Below, in pieces: positions 56,760 to 64,000 of a stretch of DNA of 64,000 nt. The position numbers and the translations under genes were made by a program. How positions within the stretch are numbered: the first letter of the stretch is position 1; every line of letters begins with the position of its first letter. The notes under the pieces are model-generated. The model did not search any database, was not told where the DNA came from, and was given only the letters and a program-made list of their open reading frames with translations. The DNA is from Collinsella sp. (GTDB taxonomy: Bacteria > Actinomycetota > Coriobacteriia > Coriobacteriales > Coriobacteriaceae): assembly GCA_019414245.1 (NCBI GenBank), contig DXMK01000006.1:62001-126000 (forward strand), in the 5' to 3' direction.

Positions 56760-58667
56760 ATGGAACAGATTATCTTGAACATACTCGACGCTCTGCGTCG
56801 CGGCGAGACCGTGGACGACAAAGCGCTCGTCAAACTGATACATGCCGAGGCGCGCCGTGAGGGTGCCGACAAACGCGATTTGGCCAAGCGCCGTCTGCTG
56901 CCGTTCTACCAGCGGGTTAAACGTGAGGAGCCTGCTCGGTGGGCTGCGTGGAATGTCGATTCCGATCTGGAGCGTCAATTGCTGCAGGTGCTGCGTATGA
57001 AGCCGCGCCGAACGGCCTCGGGCGTGGCGACCATTACCGTCATCACCAAGCCCTGGCCATGCTCGGGCGATTGCCTGTTTTGCCCCAACGATCTGCGCAT
57101 GCCCAAGAGCTATCTGCACGCCGAGCCGGCATGCGCCCGTGCGGAGCAAAATTGCTTTGACCCGTATCTGCAGGTGAGCGCCCGTTTGACGGCGCTTTCG
57201 CAGATGGGGCATGCGACCGATAAGATTGAGCTCATTGTGCTCGGCGGTACCTGGAGCGACTATCCGCAAGGGTATCAGACGTGGTTTATGTCGGAGCTCT
57301 TCCGTGCGCTCAATGATGATGCGGTGGCGGGCGTGGCGGCCAACCCCATGTTGGCGCGTCCGGGCATCAGCCGTGCCGAGGCGGGGCGCCTGCTCGATGA
57401 CGCTCCCGCCGATGCGCTGCCGCCGGTGGTAACAGAGCGCCGCGAGCGCTATCGGGTTGCCGGCATTGCGACAGACGAGGCTGAGCTTGCTGCTGGCGTT
57501 GCCGACGAGCAGGAGCGTGTGGATGCTGCCGTGGGCGGCTACAACCGCGCGGTGCGTCGTCTGTACGGCCCTGGTACGCCGTGGGGCGAGGTTGCCAAGT
57601 GGCAGACGGCAACGATGGAGGAACTTGAGCGTCAGCAGCGCATCAACGAGATGGCGAAGCATCGCGTGGTGGGGCTCGTTATCGAGACGCGCCCCGATGC
57701 CGTAACGCCGCAGGCGCTTACGCTCATCCGCCGCCTGGGCTGCACCAAGATCCAGATGGGTATTCAGAGTCTCGACCAACATTTGCTCGATATCAACGAG
57801 CGTCGTATTTCGGTGGCGCAGATCGAGCGGGCGTTTTCGCTTGCGCGCCTGTTTGGCTTTAAGATCCACGCGCATTTTATGCTTAACTTGCTGGGCGCCA
57901 CGCCCGAGGGGGACAAGCGCGACTACGAACGCTTTATGACCGAAGGGGCCTTTATGCCCGACGAGGTCAAGGTTTACCCGTGTGCGCTCATCGAGGGCTC
58001 GCGTCTGGTGGGCTGCTACGAGCGCGGCGAGTGGCGTCCCTATACCGAGGAAGAGCTGCTCGATGTGCTGGCCGATGACATCGTGGTGACGCCGGCGTTC
58101 TGCCGCATCAGTCGCATGATCCGCGACTTTAGTTCCGACGACATCATGGTGGGCAACAAGAAACCCAACCTGCGTCAGCTCGTCGAAAACCGCTTGGCCG
58201 CTCGGGGTGACGGTGCGACGGTGCGCGAGATTCGCTATCGCGAGATCAGCACGGCGGGTGCCGACTTGGATGAGCTATCTCTTGATGAGGAGGTGGCGTA
58301 CGAGACGCCGGTGACGCACGAGTGCTTTTTGCAGTGGGTGACGCCGCAGGGCAAGATCGCGGGCTTTTTGCGGTTGTCGCTGCCCGACCATTCGTTTGTT
58401 GCCGCGCATGCGGACGAGTTGCTGACGATGCCGGACGAGGCGATGATTCGCGAGGTACACGTGTATGGCATGGCGGCGCGCGTGGGGTATCAAGGCCAGG
58501 CGGCCCAGCACCATGGGTTGGGGCGTCTGCTCGTAGAGCGTGCGTGCGAGATTGCCCGGGATGCGGGTTATACGCGCATCAACGTGATCAGCGCGATTGG
58601 TACGCGCGAGTACTATCGCCATTTGGGTTTTTACGATCATGGACTCTATCTGCAAAAGGAGCTCTAG
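56760..58667 (+). CDS. elp3: Elp3-family tRNA uridine-34 modifying enzyme (radical SAM + GNAT)
   Basis: 635 residues. The radical SAM cluster motif CSGDCLFC (C-x3-C-x2-C) follows ITKPWP. Downstream are the family segments LRMPKSYLHAEPACARAEQN (20), VLGGTWSDYPQGYQTWF, VIETRPDAV and IQMGIQSLDQHLLDIN. The C-terminal third is a GNAT acetyltransferase (MAARVGYQGQAAQHHGLGR, LLVERACEIA). Elp3 forms cm5U/ncm5U at tRNA position 34. A complete single-subunit bacterial Elp3 fits the length. Spermidine-synthase-like gene follows with no gap; a Trm9-like gene lies upstream. Confidence 0.93.
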   Translation: MEQIILNILDALRRGETVDDKALVKLIHAEARREGADKRDLAKRRLLPFYQRVKREEPARWAAWNVDSDLERQLLQVLRMKPRRTASGVATITVITKPWPCSGDCLFCPNDLRMPKSYLHAEPACARAEQNCFDPYLQVSARLTALSQMGHATDKIELIVLGGTWSDYPQGYQTWFMSELFRALNDDAVAGVAANPMLARPGISRAEAGRLLDDAPADALPPVVTERRERYRVAGIATDEAELAAGVADEQERVDAAVGGYNRAVRRLYGPGTPWGEVAKWQTATMEELERQQRINEMAKHRVVGLVIETRPDAVTPQALTLIRRLGCTKIQMGIQSLDQHLLDINERRISVAQIERAFSLARLFGFKIHAHFMLNLLGATPEGDKRDYERFMTEGAFMPDEVKVYPCALIEGSRLVGCYERGEWRPYTEEELLDVLADDIVVTPAFCRISRMIRDFSSDDIMVGNKKPNLRQLVENRLAARGDGATVREIRYREISTAGADLDELSLDEEVAYETPVTHECFLQWVTPQGKIAGFLRLSLPDHSFVAAHADELLTMPDEAMIREVHVYGMAARVGYQGQAAQHHGLGRLLVERACEIARDAGYTRINVISAIGTREYYRHLGFYDHGLYLQKEL

Positions 58668-59546
58668 ATGAACAAGCCGAGTGTTTCTGCTGGCGTCGTT
58701 GCCGGCGTTGCCCTGGGAGCCGCGGCGCTTGGTGCGGCCGCCGTCGCTGTTCGTGCTGCCTGTCTGCAGGTTGCGCGAACCCGCAATGGGTTGGCGCGTG
58801 TGAAACACGTGCACGATGGGGACGGTGATGAGATTCGCGTGTTGGTGCAAGGCGGCGTCTACCAAAGCGCAAGCTACGTTGGTGAGCGTTGGGCGGAGCC
58901 CGTCTTTGCGTACTATCGTGCGTTTGACGACGTGTTTGAGTCCGAGGATGCGATGCACGATGCTTATGGTCACGGCATCAACCGCATGCTTGTGTTGGGT
59001 GGCGGCGGGTTTGCCTATCCTAAGTTCGCGCTGATGTCGCACGAGGGCTTGCGCATGGACGTCATCGAGTATGACGGAGAGATTACGCGCCTGGCGCGCC
59101 GCTGGTTCTACCTAGACGAGCTGGAGCGCGCGGCGGGCGATCGCCTGCGGGTGATAACCGCTGAGGCTCGCTCGTATCTGGGTGTGACGAGCGTGGGCCA
59201 TCGTCGCTACGACGTGGTCGTGAGCGATTGCTTTGGCGGTGCCGAGCCCGTGCGCGAGCTGGCGACCGTTGAGGCGTTGCGTCTAGTGCGGGGCAGCCTC
59301 AACCCCGGCGGCATCTACGTTGCCAATATCGTGAGCGCAAACGAGGGGAGCGATGTGACGTTCCTGCGCGATTGCGTTGCCACGGCACTCGAGGTGTTCG
59401 CTCGCGCCTGGGTGGTGCCTTGTGGCGATACGGAGTTCGGCGGCGAGGAGAATTATCTGCTCATCGCCAGCGACGGCGACTACGCCTTTGCCGAAGCTGT
59501 GCCCTTCGACACCGACTTCCTCGGTACCGTCCTTCACGACAAGTAA
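58668..59546 (+). CDS. Membrane-anchored spermidine-synthase-like protein
   Basis: 292 residues. An N-terminal hydrophobic segment (VVAGVALGAAALGAAAVAV) is followed by a Rossmann-type synthase fold: MLVLGGGGFAYPKFAL, MDVIEYDGEI, YDVVVSDCFGGAEP and NPGGIYVANIVS. This resembles spermidine synthase-like proteins with an N-terminal anchor, but polyamine specificity is not evident. Starts immediately after elp3 (stop-ATG contact) with AAGGAG inside the elp3 3' end, so it is translated from the same transcript. Confidence 0.82.
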   Translation: MNKPSVSAGVVAGVALGAAALGAAAVAVRAACLQVARTRNGLARVKHVHDGDGDEIRVLVQGGVYQSASYVGERWAEPVFAYYRAFDDVFESEDAMHDAYGHGINRMLVLGGGGFAYPKFALMSHEGLRMDVIEYDGEITRLARRWFYLDELERAAGDRLRVITAEARSYLGVTSVGHRRYDVVVSDCFGGAEPVRELATVEALRLVRGSLNPGGIYVANIVSANEGSDVTFLRDCVATALEVFARAWVVPCGDTEFGGEENYLLIASDGDYAFAEAVPFDTDFLGTVLHDK

Positions 59547-59573
59547 GTCTTCCCGTCCCAAAAAAGACTGGTC

Positions 59574-62018
59574 TTAGGCGTGGTCGCGCCAGCTGAGGAC
59601 GCGCTGCTTCATACCCTCGATGTCGAGCACGCCTTCGGCGAAGCCTTTGCGCACGAGCTCTTCGGGAACAAACTCGTCGTACCGATCAAAGTAAGGTACC
59701 TCGCCGGGATAGACGAGCTCGATGGGGTCGAAGTCCTTTTCGGCCTCGGCTGCGAGCACCTCAAAGAACGTCTCCTCGTCGGCCTTCATCTTGAACTGCA
59801 TAAAGTATGGACGCGACGGATCGAGCCCGCGAAGGCCCAGCTCAGCGGCACATTTAATCTTGAGCATGCGCTCGAGCGCCAAAAAGGCGTAGCTGCCCAG
59901 CCAGGGGAAGAGCACCCAGGTATCGCCGCCCAGGTTGATGAGCGGTTTAGTTCCCGCACCCGAAAGCTTGGCTGTATGACGAGCCTGCGCTAAGCGGGCC
60001 CGTGCGTTACCCATGAGGTACGGATATGTCGCGTGCTCGTTGAGCGCCTTGCGCATGCGCTCGAGTACGTGTGTATTGATGTCGCCGGGGCAGTCGCCAA
60101 AGTAGGCCGGCACCCGGCCCTTGACCTGCGTGGCAAAGACAGTGTGGCGCTTCCAGTCCACTTCCTCGACAATCCAGCAGTGTCCGGCGATGGCGATGCG
60201 CTCACCGGGCGGTGGGGGATTGACGATCGTACCCAGCTCGGCCGATTCGCTCCGGACGGTAAACTCCTCGTTTTCCTGGAACACGGCGTAGAACTTAAAG
60301 TTGTTGATGACGCGCTCGCCCGCGAGACCCACGATGAGCCCGCCACCTTCGGTGACCTGGATATGGTCGATCTTAATGAGGTGACGTAGCAGCACACGGT
60401 AATCGTCTGCCGAGATACGGTGGAAATAGCTGAGCGTGAGCACACGCTGGGCAAGTTCGGCCGGCGTGAGCTCGCCGGTGCTGGCGAGGGTCGACATAGT
60501 CTGGTGATAGAGCAGGCTGTAGGGGAGTCGATCGAGCTCGGGCGGCTCGACCCACTTTTCCTCGCGATAGAGTTGTACGAGCGCGATACCCTGCAGGAGC
60601 TTCCAGGGAATGGTTTCGGGCATCATCGTGCGCGGCTCGGGCTCTTCCTCGCGCATGACAAACCACATCTCGGGCGGAAGATCGCGACGGCCCGTGCGCC
60701 CCATGCGCTGCAAAAAGGAGCTAACGGTAAACGGCGCGTCAATCTGGAAGGCGCGCTCCAGGCGGCCGATATCGATACCGAGCTCCAACGTAGAGGTGGT
60801 GACGGTTGTCTGCGTCTGCTCCTCGTCGCGCATGAGCTCCTCGGCCGTCTCGCGTAGCGATGCCGAAAGATTGCCGTGATGGATGAGAAAACGGTCGGGC
60901 TCGTGCCGGCTCTCGCAGTAGCTGCGCAGCATGGAGCACACGGCCTCTGCCTCCTCGCGCGAGTTGGCAAAGACCAGGCATTTGCGGCCGCGCGTATGCT
61001 CAAAGATATAGCCCATGCCGGGGTCGGCGTTGTCGGGCGCCGTGTCGGTGGGGTTGAGAAGCGCCTGCTCGGTCGCTCGTGGGATGTCGACTTCGCCCTC
61101 GGGGGCCGAGGAAGTGCGACGGTCTTTGGGAGCGGCCTTGCCCCGCGCCTGCTCACGACGTTGACGGTGTTCTTCCTGTGTAAGCTGTCCGCTGTGGCAC
61201 ATGTCTTGTCCGGATGCGGGCAGCGCCGCGGGCGCCGCCGTCTCAATACGCTCGCAAGCAAGCACCTCGGCTTCTTGTGGACCTGTGCCTACGAATCCTC
61301 GTTGCTGAGCCTGGGGGCCCGAGTTGTAGAAGTGCTCCATGGAGATGCGCCACACGCGGTGCGGTTCCTCAAAGCGGGGGATAACGCAGTCGCGCCCCGT
61401 TCCCTGCGAGAGAAAGGCGCCCGTGCGCTCGGGGTCGCCGATGGTGGCCGAAAGGCCAATGCGGCGGGGCTGCACGCCTGCCATGCGCGAGAGGCGCTCG
61501 ATAAGACAGAGCGTCTGCCCGCCGCGGTCGCCGCGCATGAGCGAATGGACTTCGTCGATAACCACATAGCGCAGGTCGCAAAACATGCGCGGGATCGCCA
61601 TGTGCTTATGGATCAGGAGCGCCTCGAGCGACTCGGGCGTAATCTGTAGGATGCCGCTCGGTTTTTTGATGAGTTTGGCCTTGTGTGATTGCGAGACATC
61701 GCCATGCCAGTGCCAGACGGGGATATCGGCTTCTTCGCACAGGTCGTTGAGGCGGACGAATTGGTCGTTGATGAGCGCCTTGAGGGGGCCAATGTAGAGG
61801 GCGCCCACGCTTGCGGGCGGGTTCTCCCAAAACTCGGTCAGGATGGGAAAGAAGGCTGCCTCGGTTTTGCCGGAAGCCGTGGATGCCGTCAGGAGCACAT
61901 TATCTTGCGTGTTAAAGATGGCATCAGCTGCTGCAACCTGGATAGAGCGTAGGCTCTCCCAATCGTGGGAGTAGATGAAGTCTTGGATAAACGGGGCGTA
62001 GCGGTCAAAGGCGTTCAC
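59574..62018 (-). CDS. DEAD/DEAH helicase of TerB/BrxD-like operon
   Basis: 814 residues. Lhr-like SF2 helicase: TASTASGKTEAAFFPIL (I), YVVIDEVHSLMRGD (II), IGLSATIGD (III), TSTLELGIDIGRLE (V) and LQRMGRTGRRDLP (VI). A poorly conserved 90-residue insertion with Cys and His (about 255-345) lies between the two RecA lobes. The C-terminal half is winged-helix and beta-rich (LINLGGDTWVLFPWLGSYAF, 20). GTG 62018 is chosen because AAAGGAGG precedes it; the longer frame is rejected. Follows the BrxD-like ATPase gene by 116 bp containing a REP-type hairpin. Confidence 0.88.
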   Translation of the reverse strand: MNAFDRYAPFIQDFIYSHDWESLRSIQVAAADAIFNTQDNVLLTASTASGKTEAAFFPILTEFWENPPASVGALYIGPLKALINDQFVRLNDLCEEADIPVWHWHGDVSQSHKAKLIKKPSGILQITPESLEALLIHKHMAIPRMFCDLRYVVIDEVHSLMRGDRGGQTLCLIERLSRMAGVQPRRIGLSATIGDPERTGAFLSQGTGRDCVIPRFEEPHRVWRISMEHFYNSGPQAQQRGFVGTGPQEAEVLACERIETAAPAALPASGQDMCHSGQLTQEEHRQRREQARGKAAPKDRRTSSAPEGEVDIPRATEQALLNPTDTAPDNADPGMGYIFEHTRGRKCLVFANSREEAEAVCSMLRSYCESRHEPDRFLIHHGNLSASLRETAEELMRDEEQTQTTVTTSTLELGIDIGRLERAFQIDAPFTVSSFLQRMGRTGRRDLPPEMWFVMREEEPEPRTMMPETIPWKLLQGIALVQLYREEKWVEPPELDRLPYSLLYHQTMSTLASTGELTPAELAQRVLTLSYFHRISADDYRVLLRHLIKIDHIQVTEGGGLIVGLAGERVINNFKFYAVFQENEEFTVRSESAELGTIVNPPPPGERIAIAGHCWIVEEVDWKRHTVFATQVKGRVPAYFGDCPGDINTHVLERMRKALNEHATYPYLMGNARARLAQARHTAKLSGAGTKPLINLGGDTWVLFPWLGSYAFLALERMLKIKCAAELGLRGLDPSRPYFMQFKMKADEETFFEVLAAEAEKDFDPIELVYPGEVPYFDRYDEFVPEELVRKGFAEGVLDIEGMKQRVLSWRDHA

Positions 62019-62100
62019 GGGGCCTCCTTTCAACAACGAATCTCTCAACGCGGCTGGCAACGGCTTGCTGCATTACTGCTTCAACGTTTGCCCAGATAAA

Positions 62101-62135
62101 ACCTGCCAAAATAAACCTGTCCCTTTTTGGTAGGT
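62101..62135. repeat. REP-like GGGACAG hairpin, third unit
   Basis: 35 bp ACCTGCCAAAATAAACCTGT... with arms pairing as at 12962 and 13029 and the complementary CTGTCCC loop; upstream CCCAGAT(A/G)AA is also shared. It touches the stop codon of the BrxD-like ATPase gene. Confidence 0.85.
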
Positions 62136-63439
62136 TAGATGGTGAACTCGGCGAAGTTGCGGTTGCCGCCTGCGGTGCCGGTGTCGCCTGTTGCGGCTGC
62201 CGGCGCCAGCGCGTCGCCGCCGACGCTTTGCAGCAGCTCGGCCACATTTGCATCGGGGTTCTGACACAGGATATCGAGCAGCTCGATAAAGTCACGGATA
62301 ACCTCACGCGGCGTCAAGTGCGTATCGGTTCCCACGCGGCCGAACTCAATCTTGAGAAAGTCCACCAAGTCGTTTTCGGCAAGCGTGGGCGTCCAGCCAA
62401 AGTAGCCGGCATGGATCTGCATGAGTTTTTCGATGAGCACCAGTAGCTCCTCGTAGGTGAGTGGCTGCAGGCGGATGATGGGCGCGAGCATGTCCTTAAG
62501 GTCTTCGCGCGCAAAGCGGCCCTGAGCGAGTCGGCTGCGCAGGGCCTCGTAGGAGAACACGCCGCGGCGGCGGTCTTCGATGGAGGTTGGCGTGCCGCCC
62601 ATGATCATGCCCAGGTACTGCGCCTTGCCCTGGAGCGTGTCGTTGTACATAGTCAGGATCTTCTCGTAGTTGTATTGGCGCGTGATGGCGTTGGGAATCT
62701 TATACAGATTCACGAGCTCGTCGATGAGCACCAGCATGCCCTTGTAGCCACTGCAAACCAAAAAGCGCGCAATGAGCTTAACGTAGTCGTACCAGTCGTC
62801 ATCGCTGATGATGGTCGAGGAGCCCAGCTCGGCGCGTGCCTCGCTCTTGGTGCGGTATTCGCCGCGAATCCATTTGGTCACGCGGCTCATGGTCTCTTCG
62901 TCGCCCCCGGATGCGGCCATGCGATAGCGGCGGAGCATGCGGGTGAAGTCGAAGCCGTGGACCATCTCCTCGAGCGGGGCCAGTTGGGCATTGACGACCG
63001 ACTCGTCGACGTCGGCACACGAGGCGACCCAGCGATCCAGAATAAGGTTGAGCGCACCGCCCTCGGGGCGCGTCTTGGTCGATATATTGCGGATGAGCTC
63101 GCGGTAGGTGGCAAGGCCCTGTCCCTGACCGCCCTGCAGGCGGCGCTCGGGCGACAGGTCGGCATCAGCGACGACGAACCCCTCGCCCATGGCGTGCGTG
63201 CGGATAGTCTGGAGCAAAAAGCTCTTGCCGGCGCCGTAACGACCGACCAGAAAGCGGAAGCTCGCGCCACCGTCGGCGATGAGACTCAGATCGGTGAGCA
63301 GGGCGCGGATCTCGACCTCGCGCCCTACGGTGATGTAAGGAAGGCCGATGCGCGGGACCACGCCGCCCTTGAGCGAGTTGAGAATGACGGCAGCGACGCG
63401 CTTGGGCACGCGAGGTGCTGCGGATGCGGTATCACTCAT
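62135..63439 (-). CDS. BrxD-like ATP-binding protein (DUF2791 type)
   Basis: 434-residue P-loop ATPase. Walker A FLVGRYGAGKSFLLQTI, Walker B MLVLIDELVNLYK, GMIMGGTPTSIEDRRRG and SYEALRSRLA are seen. The PRIGLPYITVGREVEI N-terminus and overall layout fit the BREX BrxD/DUF2791 ATPases. In BREX these cooperate with helicases on DNA. Here it sits between a TerB-C protein gene (8-bp overlap) and a helicase gene, without other BREX genes in view. Confidence 0.85.
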   Translation of the reverse strand: MSDTASAAPRVPKRVAAVILNSLKGGVVPRIGLPYITVGREVEIRALLTDLSLIADGGASFRFLVGRYGAGKSFLLQTIRTHAMGEGFVVADADLSPERRLQGGQGQGLATYRELIRNISTKTRPEGGALNLILDRWVASCADVDESVVNAQLAPLEEMVHGFDFTRMLRRYRMAASGGDEETMSRVTKWIRGEYRTKSEARAELGSSTIISDDDWYDYVKLIARFLVCSGYKGMLVLIDELVNLYKIPNAITRQYNYEKILTMYNDTLQGKAQYLGMIMGGTPTSIEDRRRGVFSYEALRSRLAQGRFAREDLKDMLAPIIRLQPLTYEELLVLIEKLMQIHAGYFGWTPTLAENDLVDFLKIEFGRVGTDTHLTPREVIRDFIELLDILCQNPDANVAELLQSVGGDALAPAAATGDTGTAGGNRNFAEFTI

Positions 63440-63999
63440 GGTCTAGGTATCCTCTCACGTCTGCTTCGTAGTCCTCGATAATCTGCGGCCCTGCTGCGCT
63501 AAATTCAATTACGGTGTCGCCCACCAGGTCAAAGAGCGCCTCGTTGATGGTATCGACGAGCATGTCCTCGCTCTGCTCCGATTGCACTACCGCCGATTCC
63601 GCCTGTACTGCGTTGTGCTCGAGCAGAGCGCGGAGATAGGCGTTTGCGGCGGGCGCGAGTTCGTTTGTGGCGTCAGCGGGCGTAGCAGCTGCGAACGTGG
63701 GCGTCGGCGCGAGAAGCGGTGCCACGACACCAAACTGTTCGGTGGATATGGTCGGCTCGTCGGACTCGTCCTGCCCTGCAGCCGCCGCGACCGCCTCGAC
63801 CATCGCGTCGGCTACGGGCTCGGCTTCCGGTTGCCCTGAGTCCGCTGCCTCGGCTTCTGCGGACGAGCCGTCCTCGCGTTCCTCGTCAATCAAAAGCGCC
63901 TTGCGTGTTTGTGCGGCGGCGCTCCGAATATGCCCCAGCTGACTCAGATCGATATCGATCTTGACGGGCTGGTGTGCGGCGTCCCACGAAAGCCATGCC
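63432..63999 (-). CDS. TerB-C domain protein, 5' part outside the window
   Basis: Frame open to the window edge (last residues WLSWDAAHQPVKIDIDLSQL before the end). The KIDIDLSQLGHIRSAAAQTR (20) helix start is typical of TerB-C domains found with helicase/ATPase pairs. Residues beyond are low-complexity acidic and Ala-rich (SSAEAEAADSGQPEAEPVAD), then LVDTINEALFDLVGDTVIEF (20), and a C-terminal DYEADVRGYLDHE. Its TGA stop overlaps the BrxD-like ATG by 8 bp. The start lies beyond 64000. Confidence 0.75.
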   Translation of the reverse strand, partial: AWLSWDAAHQPVKIDIDLSQLGHIRSAAAQTRKALLIDEEREDGSSAEAEAADSGQPEAEPVADAMVEAVAAAAGQDESDEPTISTEQFGVVAPLLAPTPTFAAATPADATNELAPAANAYLRALLEHNAVQAESAVVQSEQSEDMLVDTINEALFDLVGDTVIEFSAAGPQIIEDYEADVRGYLDHE

Positions 64000-64000
64000 A

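Noticed and set aside
56214..57875. 553-codon minus-strand frame across DUF4097 and elp3
   Set aside because: Spans two convincing plus-strand genes and their terminator; no recognisable domain.
59547..59573. Terminator in the short gap between the spermidine-synthase-like gene and the helicase gene
   Set aside because: Only a 6-bp AGTCTT/AAGACT stem is visible; too weak to list.

Overview
The window looks like a chromosomal stretch of a Coriobacteriia gut actinobacterium, most likely Collinsella. This is an inference from gene content and style: high G+C, a bile salt hydrolase, LAXTG-type surface proteins, a reverse rubrerythrin, a PdxS/PdxT/PdxR locus and a UvrA paralogue. I see no rRNA, tRNA, CRISPR array, prophage or complete transposon. 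Both strands are densely coded, and many gene ends carry strong hairpin terminators.

Layout. 1-5.2 kb: 3' part of a UvrA-like gene, trmL, a COG0523 metal-chaperone GTPase, a Cys-less ArsC-like protein and a flavodoxin-fold reductase. 5.2-9.6 kb: two large c-di-GMP proteins (GGDEF-PAS and GGDEF-PAS-GGDEF-EAL). 9.9-13 kb: a patatin lipase, then a thiamine salvage operon (thiM, DUF77, thiE) behind a TPP riboswitch. 13-17.7 kb: HAD phosphatase, LysR regulator, core MetE-like methyltransferase and uracil/xanthine-type permease. 17.7-24 kb: esterase, two tandem LAXTG surface beta-helix proteins and a purine permease. The 3' end of the permease gene is repeated between the two surface genes as a fossil of the duplication. 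24-34 kb: a deformylase-like protein lacking the catalytic Glu, bile salt hydrolase, Kup, EamA transporter with LysR, an XRE-HTH/aminotransferase fusion, canonical deformylase and an MFS transporter.

34-44 kb: an RGG-repeat protein, a cluster of palindromes, pdxT-pdxS diverging from pdxR, a putative nuclease-fold gene bracketed by two 119-bp inverted-repeat elements, reverse rubrerythrin, alcohol and aldehyde dehydrogenases, and small genes. 44-48 kb: a LicT-type antiterminator, PTS EIIBC and ChbG-like deacetylase with a visible RAT/terminator switch. 48-59.5 kb: DUF2130 protein, Ski2-like helicase, a third 119-bp element, then trmB, a Trm9-like methyltransferase, an XRE/DUF4097 pair, Elp3 and a spermidine-synthase-like protein. 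59.5-64 kb: a helicase, BrxD-like ATPase and TerB-C protein operon running off the window edge.

The strongest leads are the 119-bp element family with its nuclease cassette, the Elp3 + Trm9-like tRNA wobble-uridine neighbourhood, the TerB-C/BrxD-like/helicase operon, the HTH-aminotransferase fusion with an internal Shine-Dalgarno and matching operator palindromes, and the RGG protein. Function calls come from reading motifs by eye; no database search was run.
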